DNA from: Streptomyces sp. 2114.4
GTDB taxonomy: Bacteria > Actinomycetota > Actinomycetes > Streptomycetales > Streptomycetaceae
NCBI RefSeq assembly: GCF_900187385.1
Contig: NZ_FYEY01000001.1
Span: 2,604,001 to 2,668,000 of the forward strand
DNA length: 64,000 nucleotides
Direction of reading: 5' to 3'
Below the pieces are notes generated by a model. It saw only the letters and a program-made list of their open reading frames with translations, did no database searches and had not been told where the DNA came from. A program made the translations under genes and the position numbers. Below are positions 34,834 to 44,600 of the stretch, piece after piece (the first letter of the stretch is position 1; each line of letters begins with the position of its first letter).

Positions 34834-36231
34834 TCACTGAGCCGGGGTGCCGGTCTTCTTCTTGCGGAGGAAGAACACCGCGGCGCCGCCGACCACGACG
34901 AGGACGACCGCGACGCCCGCGATCATCGGAGTGGCGTTGCTGGAACCGGTCTCGGCGAGGTCGCCGCCCTTGTCGCCGCCCGTGCTGCCGCCGACCGAGG
35001 CCGGGCTGGGCTGCGAGGAGGGCTTGCCGCCGCCGCTGCCGGCGGTCTTGCAGTCCAGGACCCCGGAGAAGGACTTCTTGAAGCCGCCCTCACCCTTGAT
35101 CGTGATGTTGTACGGCTGGTCCTCGGACACCGGGACCGTCACGGTCTGCGACTTGCCCGGGGCGATCTCGTAGTTCTTGCCGGAGAGCTGGAAGCGGAAG
35201 GCCTCATCGCCCTTGTTGGCCGCCGTGACGTCCACGCCGCCCTTGGCGCAGTTCTTCTCGGCGGTGATCGCCGGGATGGCGCCCTGCTTCTTCCAGGAGA
35301 CCGTGGCGGCCGCGGAGACCGTGGACTCGCTGGAACCGGCCAGGATCTGGGTCTGGCTCTTGGCGTGCTCACCGATGCCGGTGAAGGCACGGCCGACCGG
35401 GACCTTGGTCGCGGCCTGCGCGGTCAGCGAGGTGCTGCCGTCGGCGGCGCCCTTGGGCACGTCGAAGAACAGCTGGGTGCCATCGGTCGCGCTGGTGACC
35501 GGCTTGCCGTCCTTGCCGACGACCTTCACACCGGCCGGCACACCGGCGGCGGGGGAGATCGTGACGCTGTCGGCGTTGGTGTGCACGGTGACCGGGCCGA
35601 GCTTGCTGCCGGACTTGCCGGAGACCGCCGGCGGGTCCAGGGTCAGCGACGCCTTGGGCTCGCCGACGTTCTGTGCGCTCTTCTCGAGGTAGTCGGCAAG
35701 CTTCTCGGCCGCCGGGTCGACCGCGTCCACCTTGGCATGGTCGGAGAAGCGCCAGATCGCGACCTGGGTGCCGGCCGCGGCGGTCTTCTCGGTGAGGTTG
35801 CCGGCGCCGGCCTTGGAGGCGAGCGTGGCCAGGTCGTTCACCTGCGGGTACGAGTTCTGCAGAATCCAGCGGATCTTGCCCGCGTCCCCGTTGTTGTGCA
35901 GCGACGAGGCGCTCCAGGGCACTTCCTGGTACTTCGCCTGCTGCTGCGTCGGGTTGTGGATGTCGATGCAGTACGTCTGGAGCGTGCCGCCGTTGTCGAC
36001 CGCCATCTCGAAGAGGCCCGCGCCCACGCGCTGGTCCCCTCCGTCGTTGTGCACGACCGCCTGGTCGAAGGTCTTCAGACCGCCGAGCGTGGCGGTGGCA
36101 CCCCCGTGCGTGGGGGTCGTGTCATCCGCCGCGGCAGTGCCCGCGGTGGCTATCGCACCCGCCGCGACCAGGCCCGAGGCCACGACCGCGGCGGCAAGGC
36201 GAGCTGCGCCCCGCCTCTTCATCGAAAGCAT
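34834..36231 (-). CDS. Thioester-domain (TQXA) cell-wall-anchored surface protein, LAETG sortase substrate
   Basis: A 465-residue exported protein. A signal peptide ends near TAAAD (residue about 35). The N-terminal thioester adhesin domain (about 40-190) carries the reactive pair: Cys88 in TYCIDIHNP and Gln156 in the TQVAIW (TQXA) motif, which form an internal Cys-Gln thioester able to bond covalently to surfaces. Two Ig-like stalk regions follow, then a Ser/Gly linker, the sortase signal LAETG (425-429, class E type), a hydrophobic helix and a KKK tail. ATG 36231 has GAGGGG 8 nt upstream. It is monocistronic. Confidence 0.92.
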   Translation of the reverse strand: MLSMKRRGAARLAAAVVASGLVAAGAIATAGTAAADDTTPTHGGATATLGGLKTFDQAVVHNDGGDQRVGAGLFEMAVDNGGTLQTYCIDIHNPTQQQAKYQEVPWSASSLHNNGDAGKIRWILQNSYPQVNDLATLASKAGAGNLTEKTAAAGTQVAIWRFSDHAKVDAVDPAAEKLADYLEKSAQNVGEPKASLTLDPPAVSGKSGSKLGPVTVHTNADSVTISPAAGVPAGVKVVGKDGKPVTSATDGTQLFFDVPKGAADGSTSLTAQAATKVPVGRAFTGIGEHAKSQTQILAGSSESTVSAAATVSWKKQGAIPAITAEKNCAKGGVDVTAANKGDEAFRFQLSGKNYEIAPGKSQTVTVPVSEDQPYNITIKGEGGFKKSFSGVLDCKTAGSGGGKPSSQPSPASVGGSTGGDKGGDLAETGSSNATPMIAGVAVVLVVVGGAAVFFLRKKKTGTPAQ

Positions 36232-36433
36232 GAATTTCCCCTCTGGGCGAGGCGGTCGAGTGGGAGAGGATGCCTCGCCGAAAAGATCCCAAAGAACTCA
36301 ACAGCCGAACACGTCAGCCCCCGTGAGTACTTGTCGGATCTTATGGAGCAGGTGCATCAGGGTCCCCAGTAATGGCATCCCATAAGCGATCCGAATCGCA
36401 ATCGTTACCGACAACGGGCACCCTGGCCTGTCA

Positions 36434-37354
36434 TTATCGACAAATCCCCGGAACTTTTCGGTACACAGCGACCTTCTCAGGCGAAAGGGTTAGGGTGGAG
36501 GCCGGCGGAACGGCCCCTTCCAGCGGTTCGGACGGTGGCGAAATCGCTTCGGCAGCCCGTCTCTTGGCGGGTGACTGCCGCGCGGTGGGTGGCCGGCGCT
36601 TGGTAGGTGACTGTCTTCCGGCGGGTTGCTTTGCGAGTGCAGGTCTCGTGGCGGGCACAGGTCTCGTGGCGGGCGCCGGCCTCGTGGCGGGTTCCGTGGC
36701 GAGTGCCGGTTTCTCGGCGGGCGTCTGTGCGTCGGCCTGCGCCGGGTCCTCTCCGGCCACCGGCCGTTCCCCCTCTGCCGATTCTGCCGATTCTGTCGGT
36801 TCAGTTGGTTCAGTTGATTCAGTTGGTTCAGTCCGTGACCCCGCGGCGCCCGGCGGTGTCCGGTCAGCGGACAACATCCCTTCCCCGGGCTCTTGTTGTC
36901 CGGGAGGCTCCTGCCGCGACGAGGGCAAGAGGTGCGGTGCGGATGACGGGGCCGGTCCGTGGTCGGCGTCCGTACGCGGCGGCCGGACGACTCTCCGGAA
37001 GGCGGCGGTGCCGCGGGCGAGATCGTGGCCGATCGCCACGGCGTCGACCTCCGCCGAGAACCAGCGCTGCCCGCCCCGGTCGGGCGGCTGCTCCCCTTCC
37101 CGCAACCGCAAGCGCCCCTGGACGACGAGTGGTTCCCCCACCGCCACCGACGCCGCGACGTTGTCGGCGAGCGCCCGCCACGACCGGACCGTGTAGAAAC
37201 TCGTCCCCCCGTCGGTCCAGCGCTCCTGCGCCCTGTCCCACCGACGGGATGTAGCCGCCAGCCGGAACCTCGCCACCGACACACCCGCCGTCGTCTGCCG
37301 GTGCTCCACCGCCGTTGCGGCATTCCCCACCAGCGTCACCATCGTGTCGTTCAC
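36434..37354 (-). CDS. ssbB: Single-stranded DNA-binding protein paralogue (SsbB type) with long repetitive tail
   Basis: A 306-residue protein. Residues 1-115 form the SSB OB fold (VTLVGNAATAVEHRQTTAGVSVARFRLA, SFYTVRSWRALADNVAASVAVGEPLVVQGRLR). The rest is disordered, with TEPTE/STEPTEP microrepeats (nt about 36780-36830) and PATRP/PAKRR repeats, and it lacks the acidic DDEPPF-like tip that recruits partner proteins in canonical SSB. GTG 37354 follows GGGAGG. Streptomyces has a main SsbA elsewhere; SsbB is tied to chromosome segregation during sporulation, which agrees with the dynamin-like genes 290 nt upstream. Confidence 0.85.
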   Translation of the reverse strand: MNDTMVTLVGNAATAVEHRQTTAGVSVARFRLAATSRRWDRAQERWTDGGTSFYTVRSWRALADNVAASVAVGEPLVVQGRLRLREGEQPPDRGGQRWFSAEVDAVAIGHDLARGTAAFRRVVRPPRTDADHGPAPSSAPHLLPSSRQEPPGQQEPGEGMLSADRTPPGAAGSRTEPTESTEPTEPTESAESAEGERPVAGEDPAQADAQTPAEKPALATEPATRPAPATRPVPATRPALAKQPAGRQSPTKRRPPTARQSPAKRRAAEAISPPSEPLEGAVPPASTLTLSPEKVAVYRKVPGICR

Positions 37355-37646
37355 GGAACACGCCTCCCCCGCGTCATGCGCTCGCTCCCGTCATGTGCCG
37401 CTCGCGCTGCGTTGACCTCATGCTGCACGGATTCGGCGGGCGCCGCGGCGGCCTGTGGACGGTCGGCCGACTGTGGACAACTCGGCCACCCGGGAGGGGG
37501 AATCCACCGTCCCGGCCCACCGCCCCGCGCCCGCTGTCACGCGCCGATGCCACTCGTCAGACGCGCCGCCAGGCACCGCCACGAGGCAACAGCCGTCAGG
37601 CACACGGGCACGGCCGGCGGCAGCGCAACACCCCTCACCCCCCCCA

Positions 37647-40016
37647 TCAGGCGCCCGACGCCACCGCGTACTGCTCCCGTACCTCGCGATAGCGCAACAG
37701 CTCGGCGGCGACCGGCTCCAGGACTCGCGCCCGTCCACACCCGGCCGCCGCACCCCGCAGCCGCCGCTCGGCGTCCTGCCCGTAACGCCTGGCCGGTCCG
37801 CGTGCCACCACCCGGCACAGCCACGCCAGCGCCGGCCCGCCCACCGAGCCGAGAAGCGCGGGCAGCAGCCCGAAGACCCAAGCCGTCGCCCCACCCGCCC
37901 CCGTGACGGCGCCCAGCAGCCACAGCACACCGACGACTTGGAGTACGGACAGCAGCCCCTGCAACGAGGCGGCAACCTTCCACCATCGCGGTTTCACTCC
38001 AGGCCCGCCCCGCAGCGACTCCTCGGCATCCGCCGCCACCTTGTCCAACGCCTCCGGCAGCCCGTACGCCCCCCGGTCCGCCGCCTCCCGCACCGCCTGG
38101 GCCCAGGGCGCCGGCAATCCGTGCGCCGCCTCAGCAGCCACCGTGCGGACGGCCTGCTCCACCACGGGCCGTGCCGCGGCCCGGCCGTCCACCGCCGGCT
38201 CCCCTGCCTCACGGGCCGCGCCACCGGCCGCAGGCAGCTCACCGGACGCCCCCTGCCGCCCCGCGCCCGTGCGCCCCGCCTCCGCCCGCCCGGCGCCCGT
38301 GAGCCCTCCCCCGATACCCGCTGCGCCCGTTGTCCCGCCCCCGGAGCCCCACAGTCCCCACCGGCTCCCGCGGCTCCCCCGCCACCCCCGCATCCGCGCC
38401 CACGGTGACCCGCACGCGCGCTCCGCGTACCGCAGCCAGTCCCGTTCCGCCGCGCGCCCCGTGGCCACCGCCCCGACCGCCTCCGCCAGCCGGTCGTCGA
38501 ACTCCGCACGGGCCTGCTCGGTCAGCCCGACCCGCCTCTGTGCCGCATATACGGACCGCAACCGCTCGGCGGCCGCATCCACATCCGCCGCCAGCCGCCG
38601 GTCGGCCGCTCCCCGCTCCGCGACGAACTGGCCCAGTGACTCCCGCAGTTCACCCACACCCCTGCCGGTCGCGGCGGACAGTGCCAGCACCGCCGCCCCG
38701 GGCTCCCCGTGTTCGCCGAGGGCCAGCCCGTCCTCGTCCAGCAGCCTGCGCAGATCGTCCACCACCTGGTCGGCGGCGTCCCCGGGCAGCCGGTCCACCT
38801 GGTTGAGGACGACGAACATGACCTCGGCGTAGCCCGCCAACGGCCGCAGGTAGCGCTCGTGCAGCACCGCATCCGCGTACTTCTCCGGATCCACCACCCA
38901 GATCATCGCGTCCACCAGCTCCAGCATCCGGTCCACCTGAGCGCGGTGCTCGGTGGCCGAGGAGTCGTGGTCGGGCAGGTCGATCAGGATGAGCCCGTGC
39001 AGCTCGGAGCTGCCGTCCGCCGGTGCGTGCCGCCGGTGCGCGGGCACGCCCAGCCGGTGCAGCAGCCCTTCCGCGCCCGACCGGCTGCCCGGCCAGACAC
39101 AGGCCACCGGCTCCGCGGTCGTCGGCCGCCGCGGCCCGACCTGCGAACGGTTCGCCCCGGCCAGCGCATTGAAGAGCGACGACTTACCGCTGCCGGTCGC
39201 GCCCGCGATGGCGACGACGGTGTGCTCGCCGGACAGCCGGTAGCGCTCGCCCGCCGTCTCCAGCACCCGCCCCGCGCCCTCCAGCGCCCGCCCGTCCAGC
39301 CGGGACCGGGACAGCGCGATCAACTCCCGCAAGGCATCCAGCCGCCCGCGCAGCCCACCCCCGGCGGCCCGCCGCCCACCACCCGCCACCCACCGGTAGG
39401 GGCCCACGCCCCCACCCTCCACACCCGCCGGCGAACGCGGCTGAACCATCGCGTCACCACGGTCGCCTCCGCGGCGGTCACCACGCGCCTCGGCACGGCA
39501 GGCGGTCCGTGACTCAGCATGCGACGCGCCAAACGCCCGCACGCCTGACACACCATGGCTCCCACCCGACGACGCCACACCTGCCACCACGGGCGTCTCC
39601 ACCCGCTCCTCGCTCCCCGCCAGCCGCCCCAGCGGCCTGGGCACCCCCACATCCCGCGCCCGCCGCGCAATCAGCCCGTCATCCCACGGCCCACCCACCA
39701 CCGCCGCCCGCACCACCGGCTCCGCCCCCACGCGTGTCTCCCGCTCCCCGCCCTCATCCGGCTCCCGGCCCCCCACAGGCTCCACGAGCGCGTCGTCCCC
39801 CTCCACGAGCGCGTCGCCCCCTTCAGCCCTTCCAGGCCCTTGATCCCCTCCAGGCCCTTCAGCCCCTCCAGGCCCGTCAGCCCCCAGCCCCGCCGACGTC
39901 ACCCAATCCCCCGAAGCCACAGCCTGCCCCGCCCTCTCCTCGGCCTCCCCGTCCCCCGTCTCCCGCCTCTTCCCGGGCCTCTCCCCGGAACCGACCGCCG
40001 CCTCGGAATCACTCAC
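37647..40016 (-). CDS. dynB: Dynamin-like membrane GTPase (DynB type)
   Basis: A 789-residue GTPase with a 215-residue disordered N-terminal extension, a dynamin/YfjP-like G domain (G1 [16 protein letters not shown]3 DLPDHDS, G4 NQVDRLP), a helical stalk, and two C-terminal membrane helices ([40 protein letters not shown]). GTG 40016 overlaps the TGA of the upstream partner gene. In S. venezuelae a dynA-dynB operon encodes two interacting dynamins that stabilise FtsZ rings at sporulation septa; gene order, length and the membrane-anchored second member agree, as does the adjacent ssbB. Symbol assigned by this similarity. Confidence 0.8.
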   Translation of the reverse strand: MSDSEAAVGSGERPGKRRETGDGEAEERAGQAVASGDWVTSAGLGADGPGGAEGPGGDQGPGRAEGGDALVEGDDALVEPVGGREPDEGGERETRVGAEPVVRAAVVGGPWDDGLIARRARDVGVPRPLGRLAGSEERVETPVVAGVASSGGSHGVSGVRAFGASHAESRTACRAEARGDRRGGDRGDAMVQPRSPAGVEGGGVGPYRWVAGGGRRAAGGGLRGRLDALRELIALSRSRLDGRALEGAGRVLETAGERYRLSGEHTVVAIAGATGSGKSSLFNALAGANRSQVGPRRPTTAEPVACVWPGSRSGAEGLLHRLGVPAHRRHAPADGSSELHGLILIDLPDHDSSATEHRAQVDRMLELVDAMIWVVDPEKYADAVLHERYLRPLAGYAEVMFVVLNQVDRLPGDAADQVVDDLRRLLDEDGLALGEHGEPGAAVLALSAATGRGVGELRESLGQFVAERGAADRRLAADVDAAAERLRSVYAAQRRVGLTEQARAEFDDRLAEAVGAVATGRAAERDWLRYAERACGSPWARMRGWRGSRGSRWGLWGSGGGTTGAAGIGGGLTGAGRAEAGRTGAGRQGASGELPAAGGAAREAGEPAVDGRAAARPVVEQAVRTVAAEAAHGLPAPWAQAVREAADRGAYGLPEALDKVAADAEESLRGGPGVKPRWWKVAASLQGLLSVLQVVGVLWLLGAVTGAGGATAWVFGLLPALLGSVGGPALAWLCRVVARGPARRYGQDAERRLRGAAAGCGRARVLEPVAAELLRYREVREQYAVASGA

Positions 40017-42037
40017 CCCGACACCTCCTCCTTCTCCATCTCCCTCTCCATCCCCTTCTCCCTCGCCCTCTCCCGCTCGCCCTCGTCCCGCGCCCGCTTT
40101 TGCCTCTCCGACTCCTCCTGCCGCTCCCTCTGCACCAAGGACAGCGCGGCGATCAGCTCCGCCTGCTGGTCCAGCGGCACGGTCAGCCGGTCCAGCGGTG
40201 CCAGCCGCCGCTCGCGCTCGCCGTCCAGGGCCCGCTCCACGTACGTGGCCAGGAGCCGGGCACCGCGGTCGCAGAGCCGCAGCGCGGTCTGGGCCCCCAA
40301 GAGATCGGCCAGGTTCTCGCCCGCTGTACGGGCCCGCCGGCCGCCGAGCAGGGCGGTGGCCAACAGCGCCGCCGATTCCTCCGGCTCCACCGACCCCGCC
40401 CGTTCACCGGCCTGCCCGGCACGCGCCTCACGGGTCTCCTCCTCGGCCAGCTCCTCCAGACAGCGCCGCCAGCGCCGGACGATCACGCCGAGCCGTCCGC
40501 CCGCGCCCGTCGCGCCCGCGGCGGCCGACATGGAGACCTCGGTGGCCGCGGGATCCTGCCGCCAGGCACTCGCGGCCCGCTCGTCGGCCTCCTCGACGGC
40601 GCAGGTCAGCAGCGAGGTCAGGCCGTCGGTCAGCGCGTCGAGCAGTTCGTCCGACCGACGGCCCGGCCCATGATCACGCCAGTGGGCCCGGGCATCCCCG
40701 GACAGCACCTCTCCGGCCGCGACCTCCTGCCGTACCCGCTCCGCGGCCCGCTCGTACGCCTCCTCGACGCGGCCGGCCAGCCGCAGCGCCGCGGCGTGCT
40801 GAGCGGCGGCGGCCCCGGCCAGCGCGGGCAGCCGGCTGCGCAGCGAGGCGATCACCCCGGCGGCCGTACGGTCCGCCGCGGCGGTGCGGGCCACGGGGTC
40901 CTGGGCATGCCGCTCCAGCCAGCCCCGCAGCGCCGCCACGGCCGTGGCGGGCAGCAGGCCACTCCCGCCGCCGGCCGACTCGGGCAGCTCGGGAATGGTG
41001 AACCGCGGGACATGTCCGAGCCCGGCCCGCTGGAGAAGTTCCGCGTACCGCCCGGAAATGTCCGTGGCGATCTGATGCGGCACCCGGTCCAGCACGGTCA
41101 CCAGCGTGACGTCGTACTCCTTGGCCGTACGCAGCAGATGCCAGGGCACCGCATCCGCGTACCGGGCGGCCGTGGTGACCAGCACCCACACATCCGCCGC
41201 GCAGATCAGCTCGGCGGCCAGCTCCCGGTTGCGTGCGACCAGCGAATCGATGTCCGGGGCGTCCAGCAACGCCAGCCCGCTGGGCAAGGCCCGATCCGTC
41301 TCGATCCGCACCGTGAGCAGCCCCGCCTCGCCCCCACCCCCCGTCGCAGTCTCACCAGGCCCCCCACCCGGCCCTGCCCCCCTGACACTCCCCACGCCCT
41401 CGAACGCCCCACCGTCGTACCCCTCGCCCCCGTACGCCCCACCGCCTCCGCCCCCATAGCCACCACCGGCGCCACGCACGACCGCGCCGCCACCGGCCCC
41501 CCGCCCCTCACCCACGTAGTCATAGCCTCCGGCCGCTCCGGCCACTCCGGTCGCTCTGCCGACGCCGCCGACTCCGCCCCCACCGTGCACTCCGTAGTGG
41601 CCCGGCCCCAGGCCGTCACCACCCGCCGGGTACTCGTCCTCACCGCCGTCGTCCTGCTCAGGAACCCACACCCGGGCGAGCTGCGGCAGGACTCGCGGCC
41701 CGGCGAACCAATGGAGATCATCGGGATGGCAGACCAGTACCGGCGTACGCGTCGTCGGCCGCAGCACCCCCGCTTCCGAGACCCGCCGCCCCACCAGCGA
41801 ATTCACCAGCGTGGACTTGCCCGCCCCGGTCGATCCGCCGATCACCGCGAGCAGCGGGGCCTGAGGGGAACGCAAACGGGGAATCACATAGTCATCGAGC
41901 TGGGCCAGCAGCTCGGCCCGGTTGCGCCGGGCCCGGGCAGCACCCCGAAGTGGCAGTGGAAAGCGTGCGGCGTCGACGCGGTTGCGCAGAACGGACAGTG
42001 CGTCGATCAGCCGGGGTCGTACGTCCAAGGTCGCCAC
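40013..42037 (-). CDS. dynA: Dynamin-like GTPase (DynA type)
   Basis: A 674-residue GTPase: G1 [15 protein letters not shown] (about residues 55-68), G2 region [16 protein letters not shown]3 DAPDIDS, G4-like TVLDRVP, then a long helical region with several coiled-coil stretches and a very charged C-terminus ([21 protein letters not shown]). A Gly/Tyr-rich insertion of about 110 residues (nt about 41330-41640) interrupts the G domain between G2 and G3. The GTG at 42037 is preferred to an upstream ATG at 42130 since similarity begins at [10 protein letters not shown]; ribosome site weak. First gene of the dynAB-like operon. Confidence 0.8.
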   Translation of the reverse strand: MATLDVRPRLIDALSVLRNRVDAARFPLPLRGAARARRNRAELLAQLDDYVIPRLRSPQAPLLAVIGGSTGAGKSTLVNSLVGRRVSEAGVLRPTTRTPVLVCHPDDLHWFAGPRVLPQLARVWVPEQDDGGEDEYPAGGDGLGPGHYGVHGGGGVGGVGRATGVAGAAGGYDYVGEGRGAGGGAVVRGAGGGYGGGGGGAYGGEGYDGGAFEGVGSVRGAGPGGGPGETATGGGGEAGLLTVRIETDRALPSGLALLDAPDIDSLVARNRELAAELICAADVWVLVTTAARYADAVPWHLLRTAKEYDVTLVTVLDRVPHQIATDISGRYAELLQRAGLGHVPRFTIPELPESAGGGSGLLPATAVAALRGWLERHAQDPVARTAAADRTAAGVIASLRSRLPALAGAAAAQHAAALRLAGRVEEAYERAAERVRQEVAAGEVLSGDARAHWRDHGPGRRSDELLDALTDGLTSLLTCAVEEADERAASAWRQDPAATEVSMSAAAGATGAGGRLGVIVRRWRRCLEELAEEETREARAGQAGERAGSVEPEESAALLATALLGGRRARTAGENLADLLGAQTALRLCDRGARLLATYVERALDGERERRLAPLDRLTVPLDQQAELIAALSLVQRERQEESERQKRARDEGERERAREKGMEREMEKEEVSG

Positions 42038-42339
42038 ATGTGCAGAATGCCCAATTTCGTTGGGTTTTTGAAGCGTATAACCCCTTGTGCGCGCCGCAAG
42101 AACCCCCACAGAACGGGATGAGTGACGCATGGGACGTTCGCGACAAGCGCGGCGCAGGCATAACGAGTGCACAACACCCGCCGCACGGGAGGCCAAAAGC
42201 GATGCAGGATTCGTACCTGCCTGCGATTATCGGGACCGCTTCACCGAACCTCCACAACGTGCCACGCAGGTGAAGCAACCGGGACGAGGCACCCGGACCT
42301 CTATCCTTGTCCGCGGTCCGTGATCCACGCCCACACCCG
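42038..42339. other. Divergent promoter region between dynA and tRNA-Arg
   Basis: About 300 nt without a gene. It is noticeably less GC-rich than its surroundings near 42040-42090 (AATTTCGTTGGGTTTTTGA), as expected for promoter DNA. The dynA-type operon and the tRNA are read outward from it. Confidence 0.6.
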
Positions 42340-42415
42340 GCCCCCGTAGCTCAGTGGATAGAGCAGGTGCCTTCTAAGCACTTGGCCGCAGGTTCGAGTC
42401 CTGCCGGGGGCGCCA
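42340..42415 (+). tRNA. tRNA-Arg (anticodon TCT), CCA encoded
   Basis: Folds as a full cloverleaf: acceptor GCCCCCG/CGGGGGC, D-arm GCTC...GAGC, anticodon stem GGTGC/GCACT with loop CTTCTAA (anticodon TCT, reads AGA), 5-nt variable loop, T-arm GCAGG-TTCGAGT-CCTGC, discriminator G, encoded CCA. Its 3' half is duplicated 7157 bp downstream, marking it as an integration site. Confidence 0.97.
42369..42413 (+). repeat. Attachment-site repeat (att) within tRNA-Arg, left end of island
   Basis: These 45 nt, from the last bases of the 5' anticodon stem strand through the discriminator base and the first C of CCA, recur exactly at 49526-49570; with one mismatch the match extends to 50 nt (42364-42413 versus 49521-49570). 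This is the typical product of tyrosine-recombinase integration into a tRNA gene. Confidence 0.9.
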
Positions 42416-42432
42416 TCGCCCGTACGGTGTCC

Positions 42433-42456
42433 AGCCCTCCCTCGTGGAGGGCTTTT
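42433..42456 (+). terminator. Terminator after tRNA-Arg
   Basis: AGCCCTCC, 5-nt loop, GGAGGGCT followed by a T-run, 18 nt past the tRNA. A related hairpin (49578-49604) occupies the same position after the displaced att copy. Confidence 0.85.
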
Positions 42457-42784
42457 CGCTGGTCAGGGGCGGTTTAGCCGGTCCGGCGCGGCGGCTTCGG
42501 CAAGGCCGGAACGACTCCTGGAGGCGGCGGTGGGAGTCCGGCCGAAGTCGGTCTTGTACGGCTCTCGGCGGCTGGTTTTCCCGAAAACTTCCCGAAGGTT
42601 TTCGGCGGCCCTTTCACGGCTGTGGGCCCAGCGGGCAGCCGCTGAGGCCCTTCGATCCGCCCCTGGAGTTCGGTCAGCTGTGTCGAGCGCGAGATGCGCA
42701 GCTCGCCGCAGGCCGGGCACTGCCTGAGAGCGGAGTACGTCCACCGGCAGTGTGCGCGAAACCGCGTCGAGCTCGGCCGGGGCA

Positions 42785-43199
42785 GCCTGGACGTTATGTC
42801 GCCCACAGCCCCGAGTGGGCGGTGGTGAATCCGGGTGAGGCCTTGCGCGCAGCCTTCACAGCTCTGGAGGAGGAGGTGGCTGCAGGCGCCCTCACTGCCT
42901 ACGGAGTAGCCACCTGGGACGGATTCGCTACAGGGTGTCTGAGTGTTCCGCAGTTGGACCGGCCGGCCTGAGAGGCGGCCGGTACCGTTGCTCACCACCT
43001 GCGTGCGATTCAGTTGTCGGTATCCCCCGTCACCGCAACCGCGTTCCGGCGGGCACTTTACGAACGGGGTCCCATCCGCTCAGGCGGCCCAGCGGGGATG
43101 GCAGGTCTTCGCCTCCACGCCGCTGTTCGGAGGCGAACTGCCCGAACTGGTCACGCGTGAGCTCGCGGACCTTCTGGGGCCGGATCTCAGCCTCGATGT
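42785..43199 (+). pseudogene. Aldo/keto reductase, C-terminal remnant with frameshifts
   Basis: Translation of 42796-42971 gives HSPEWAVVNPGEALRAAF, then EEEVAAGALTAYGVATWDGF, the conserved aldo/keto reductase stretch after strand 6. A stop follows, and another frame (about 43078-43199) resumes with AAQRGWQVFASTPLFGGELPELV, the C-terminal part of the same family. The N-terminal catalytic half is not found upstream (42457-42780 shows nothing recognisable). Clearly a decayed gene. Confidence 0.6.
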
Positions 43200-43321
43200 A
43201 GGCCCTCCTGGACCTCGGTGCGGCGGACGGGCCTGGTTCCGGGTGCCGGCCCGGCCGCCGGGGCAAACGTTGTCGCCGCCGCAGTGGTGCTCAGCTCGGG
43301 CAGGTCGGTCTCGCAACGCTG

Positions 43322-43642
43322 TTACGAGGTGCGGGTGCGCAGGTCTTCGTTGATGCGCTGGGCTTCTTCGAGTTGGTCTTCGAGGATGATGATGCGGCAG
43401 GCTGCTTCGATGGGGGTGCCGGCGTCGACGAGTTCGCGGGCTCGGGCGGCGATGCGTAGTTGGTAGCGGGAGTAGCGGCGGTGACCGCCTTCGGAGCGCA
43501 GCGGGGTGATCAGGCGGTGTTCGCCGAGGGCGCGGAGGAAGGCGGGGGCGGTGCCGATCATTTCGGCGGCCCGGCCCATGGTGTAGGCGGGGTAGTCGTC
43601 GTCGTCGAACTTGTCGACGGGGCGGGGACTGCGAGGGGGCAT
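43322..43642 (-). CDS. MerR-type helix-turn-helix regulator
   Basis: A 106-residue regulator with an acidic start ([15 protein letters not shown]), a MerR winged-helix domain ([40 protein letters not shown], residues about 18-62) and a C-terminal coiled coil ([17 protein letters not shown]) for dimerisation. AAGAGG lies 5 nt before ATG 43642. No sensor domain is present, as in the short MerR-like proteins common in Streptomyces. It reads away from the inverted duplication. Confidence 0.88.
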   Translation of the reverse strand: MPPRSPRPVDKFDDDDYPAYTMGRAAEMIGTAPAFLRALGEHRLITPLRSEGGHRRYSRYQLRIAARARELVDAGTPIEAACRIIILEDQLEEAQRINEDLRTRTS

Positions 43643-43679
43643 AGACCTCTTCTTTCGGGGACGCATCGAGGGGCCCGAG

Positions 43680-44394
43680 TGCCGTTCCGGCACCCGGGCC
43701 CCGAGCTTTCAACACCATCTACCGGCTGACTGCGCCGGCTTTCTTGTTCCGCCGGCCCGCCTGGGAGGGCGGGGCTGCGGGGATCGCGGATGCGTGACCG
43801 GGGACCACCTTCCAATCCGGGGCCTGCGGTACCCGAGCGGTCTTCTTCCTCGCCCGGGCGATCCTGATGGCGTCTGCTCCTTACCTCATTCGGTTACTCG
43901 GTTGTACTGCTGGATATCGGGTACTGCATGCGACCCCTGGGGCCGCTCGGCCCGGCAGTCAGTGAAGGAACCACCAATTCCGGCCCCGTCGCTCCACTGC
44001 CGTTCCGCGTCCTGCTCTGACCTGCTTGCACGGCAGTTCATCTCTGCCGTGCCCTCTTCGACTTCTTGGGTACGGGGAAACACTAACCTCCGCACGCGCC
44101 CATGTCTACGCTCGCCGTGACAGATTTTCTCAACAGCCAGAGAGCGGACTTCTGCCTCATGCGCACCCGGAAGAGTGCCATTCGGGTTGGCCGGCCCGGC
44201 GGGCACAAGCTGAGCCCGGCGGCACAACCGACTCAAGCGGGGTGTGGGCGCAGGAACGACATGACGACAACCCACACGATAGCTCCGAGGCCCCCTCTCA
44301 CCTTCGAGGACGACAGCCCCGCCGGCCTCCCACCCGCCCGCGGCGCAACCCGTGCCTTCGCCGACAGCCTCACCCCGGCCCGGCTTCCGGTACT
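43680..44394. repeat. Left arm of a 1.4-kb imperfect inverted duplication
   Basis: This segment is homologous, in inverted orientation, to 44395-45125. Exact matching runs include 50 nt (43791-43840 with 44957-45006) and 33 nt (43845-43877 with 44919-44951); weaker matches continue to the centre near 44386, where CTCACCCC faces GGGGTGAG. Each arm contains a remnant of the same small gene on the outer side and the start of an ATP-binding anti-sigma-like gene pointing at the centre. Confidence 0.8.
43719..43880 (-). pseudogene. Small-protein remnant, left copy
   Basis: Frame reads [20 protein letters not shown] then [14 protein letters not shown] and ends SR-stop at 43719-43721; a TAA sits directly upstream at 43881-43883, so no start is available. 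The matching right-arm copy is damaged differently, implying both descend from one intact gene. Family not recognised. Confidence 0.45.
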
Positions 44395-44401
44395 GGGGTG
44401 A
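44261..44401 (+). pseudogene. N-terminal fragment of an ATP-binding (RsbW-like anti-sigma) protein, left copy
   Basis: A 46-codon frame starting MTTTHTIAPRPPLTFEDD and running through ARGATRAFADSLTP, which is how many Streptomyces HATPase_c anti-sigma-like proteins begin. It stops just past the centre of the inverted duplication, before any ATP-binding motif, so it is a truncated piece. Confidence 0.45.
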
Positions 44402-44600
44402 GGTTGTCGGTGAATGCGCGGGTCGCCTCGCGGGCCCGGTGGACACTGTCCGGGCTTTTGCCCCGCACCACGGCCGGTACGCGAGGAGGGGCGCTGCTGA
44501 TCTTCGCGCCATTCCTGCGCATACGCCCCACCTGTGACCTGTTGCGCCTTTTGCCGTGACAGGCAGTGCGCCCGCCTCTTCGGTTCCCACACCCCGGCAA
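44390..44600 (-). pseudogene. N-terminal fragment of an ATP-binding protein, right copy
   Basis: The mirror of the left copy: the minus strand encodes VHRAREATRAFTDNLTP, aligned with the left ARGATRAFADSLTP, upstream of which the frame is disrupted. No ATP-binding motifs follow. Confidence 0.4.

Noticed and set aside
39509..42121. 870-codon plus-strand frame opposite the dynamin genes
   Set aside because: Low-complexity Pro/Arg/His content and no start signal; opposite strand has intact GTPase motifs.
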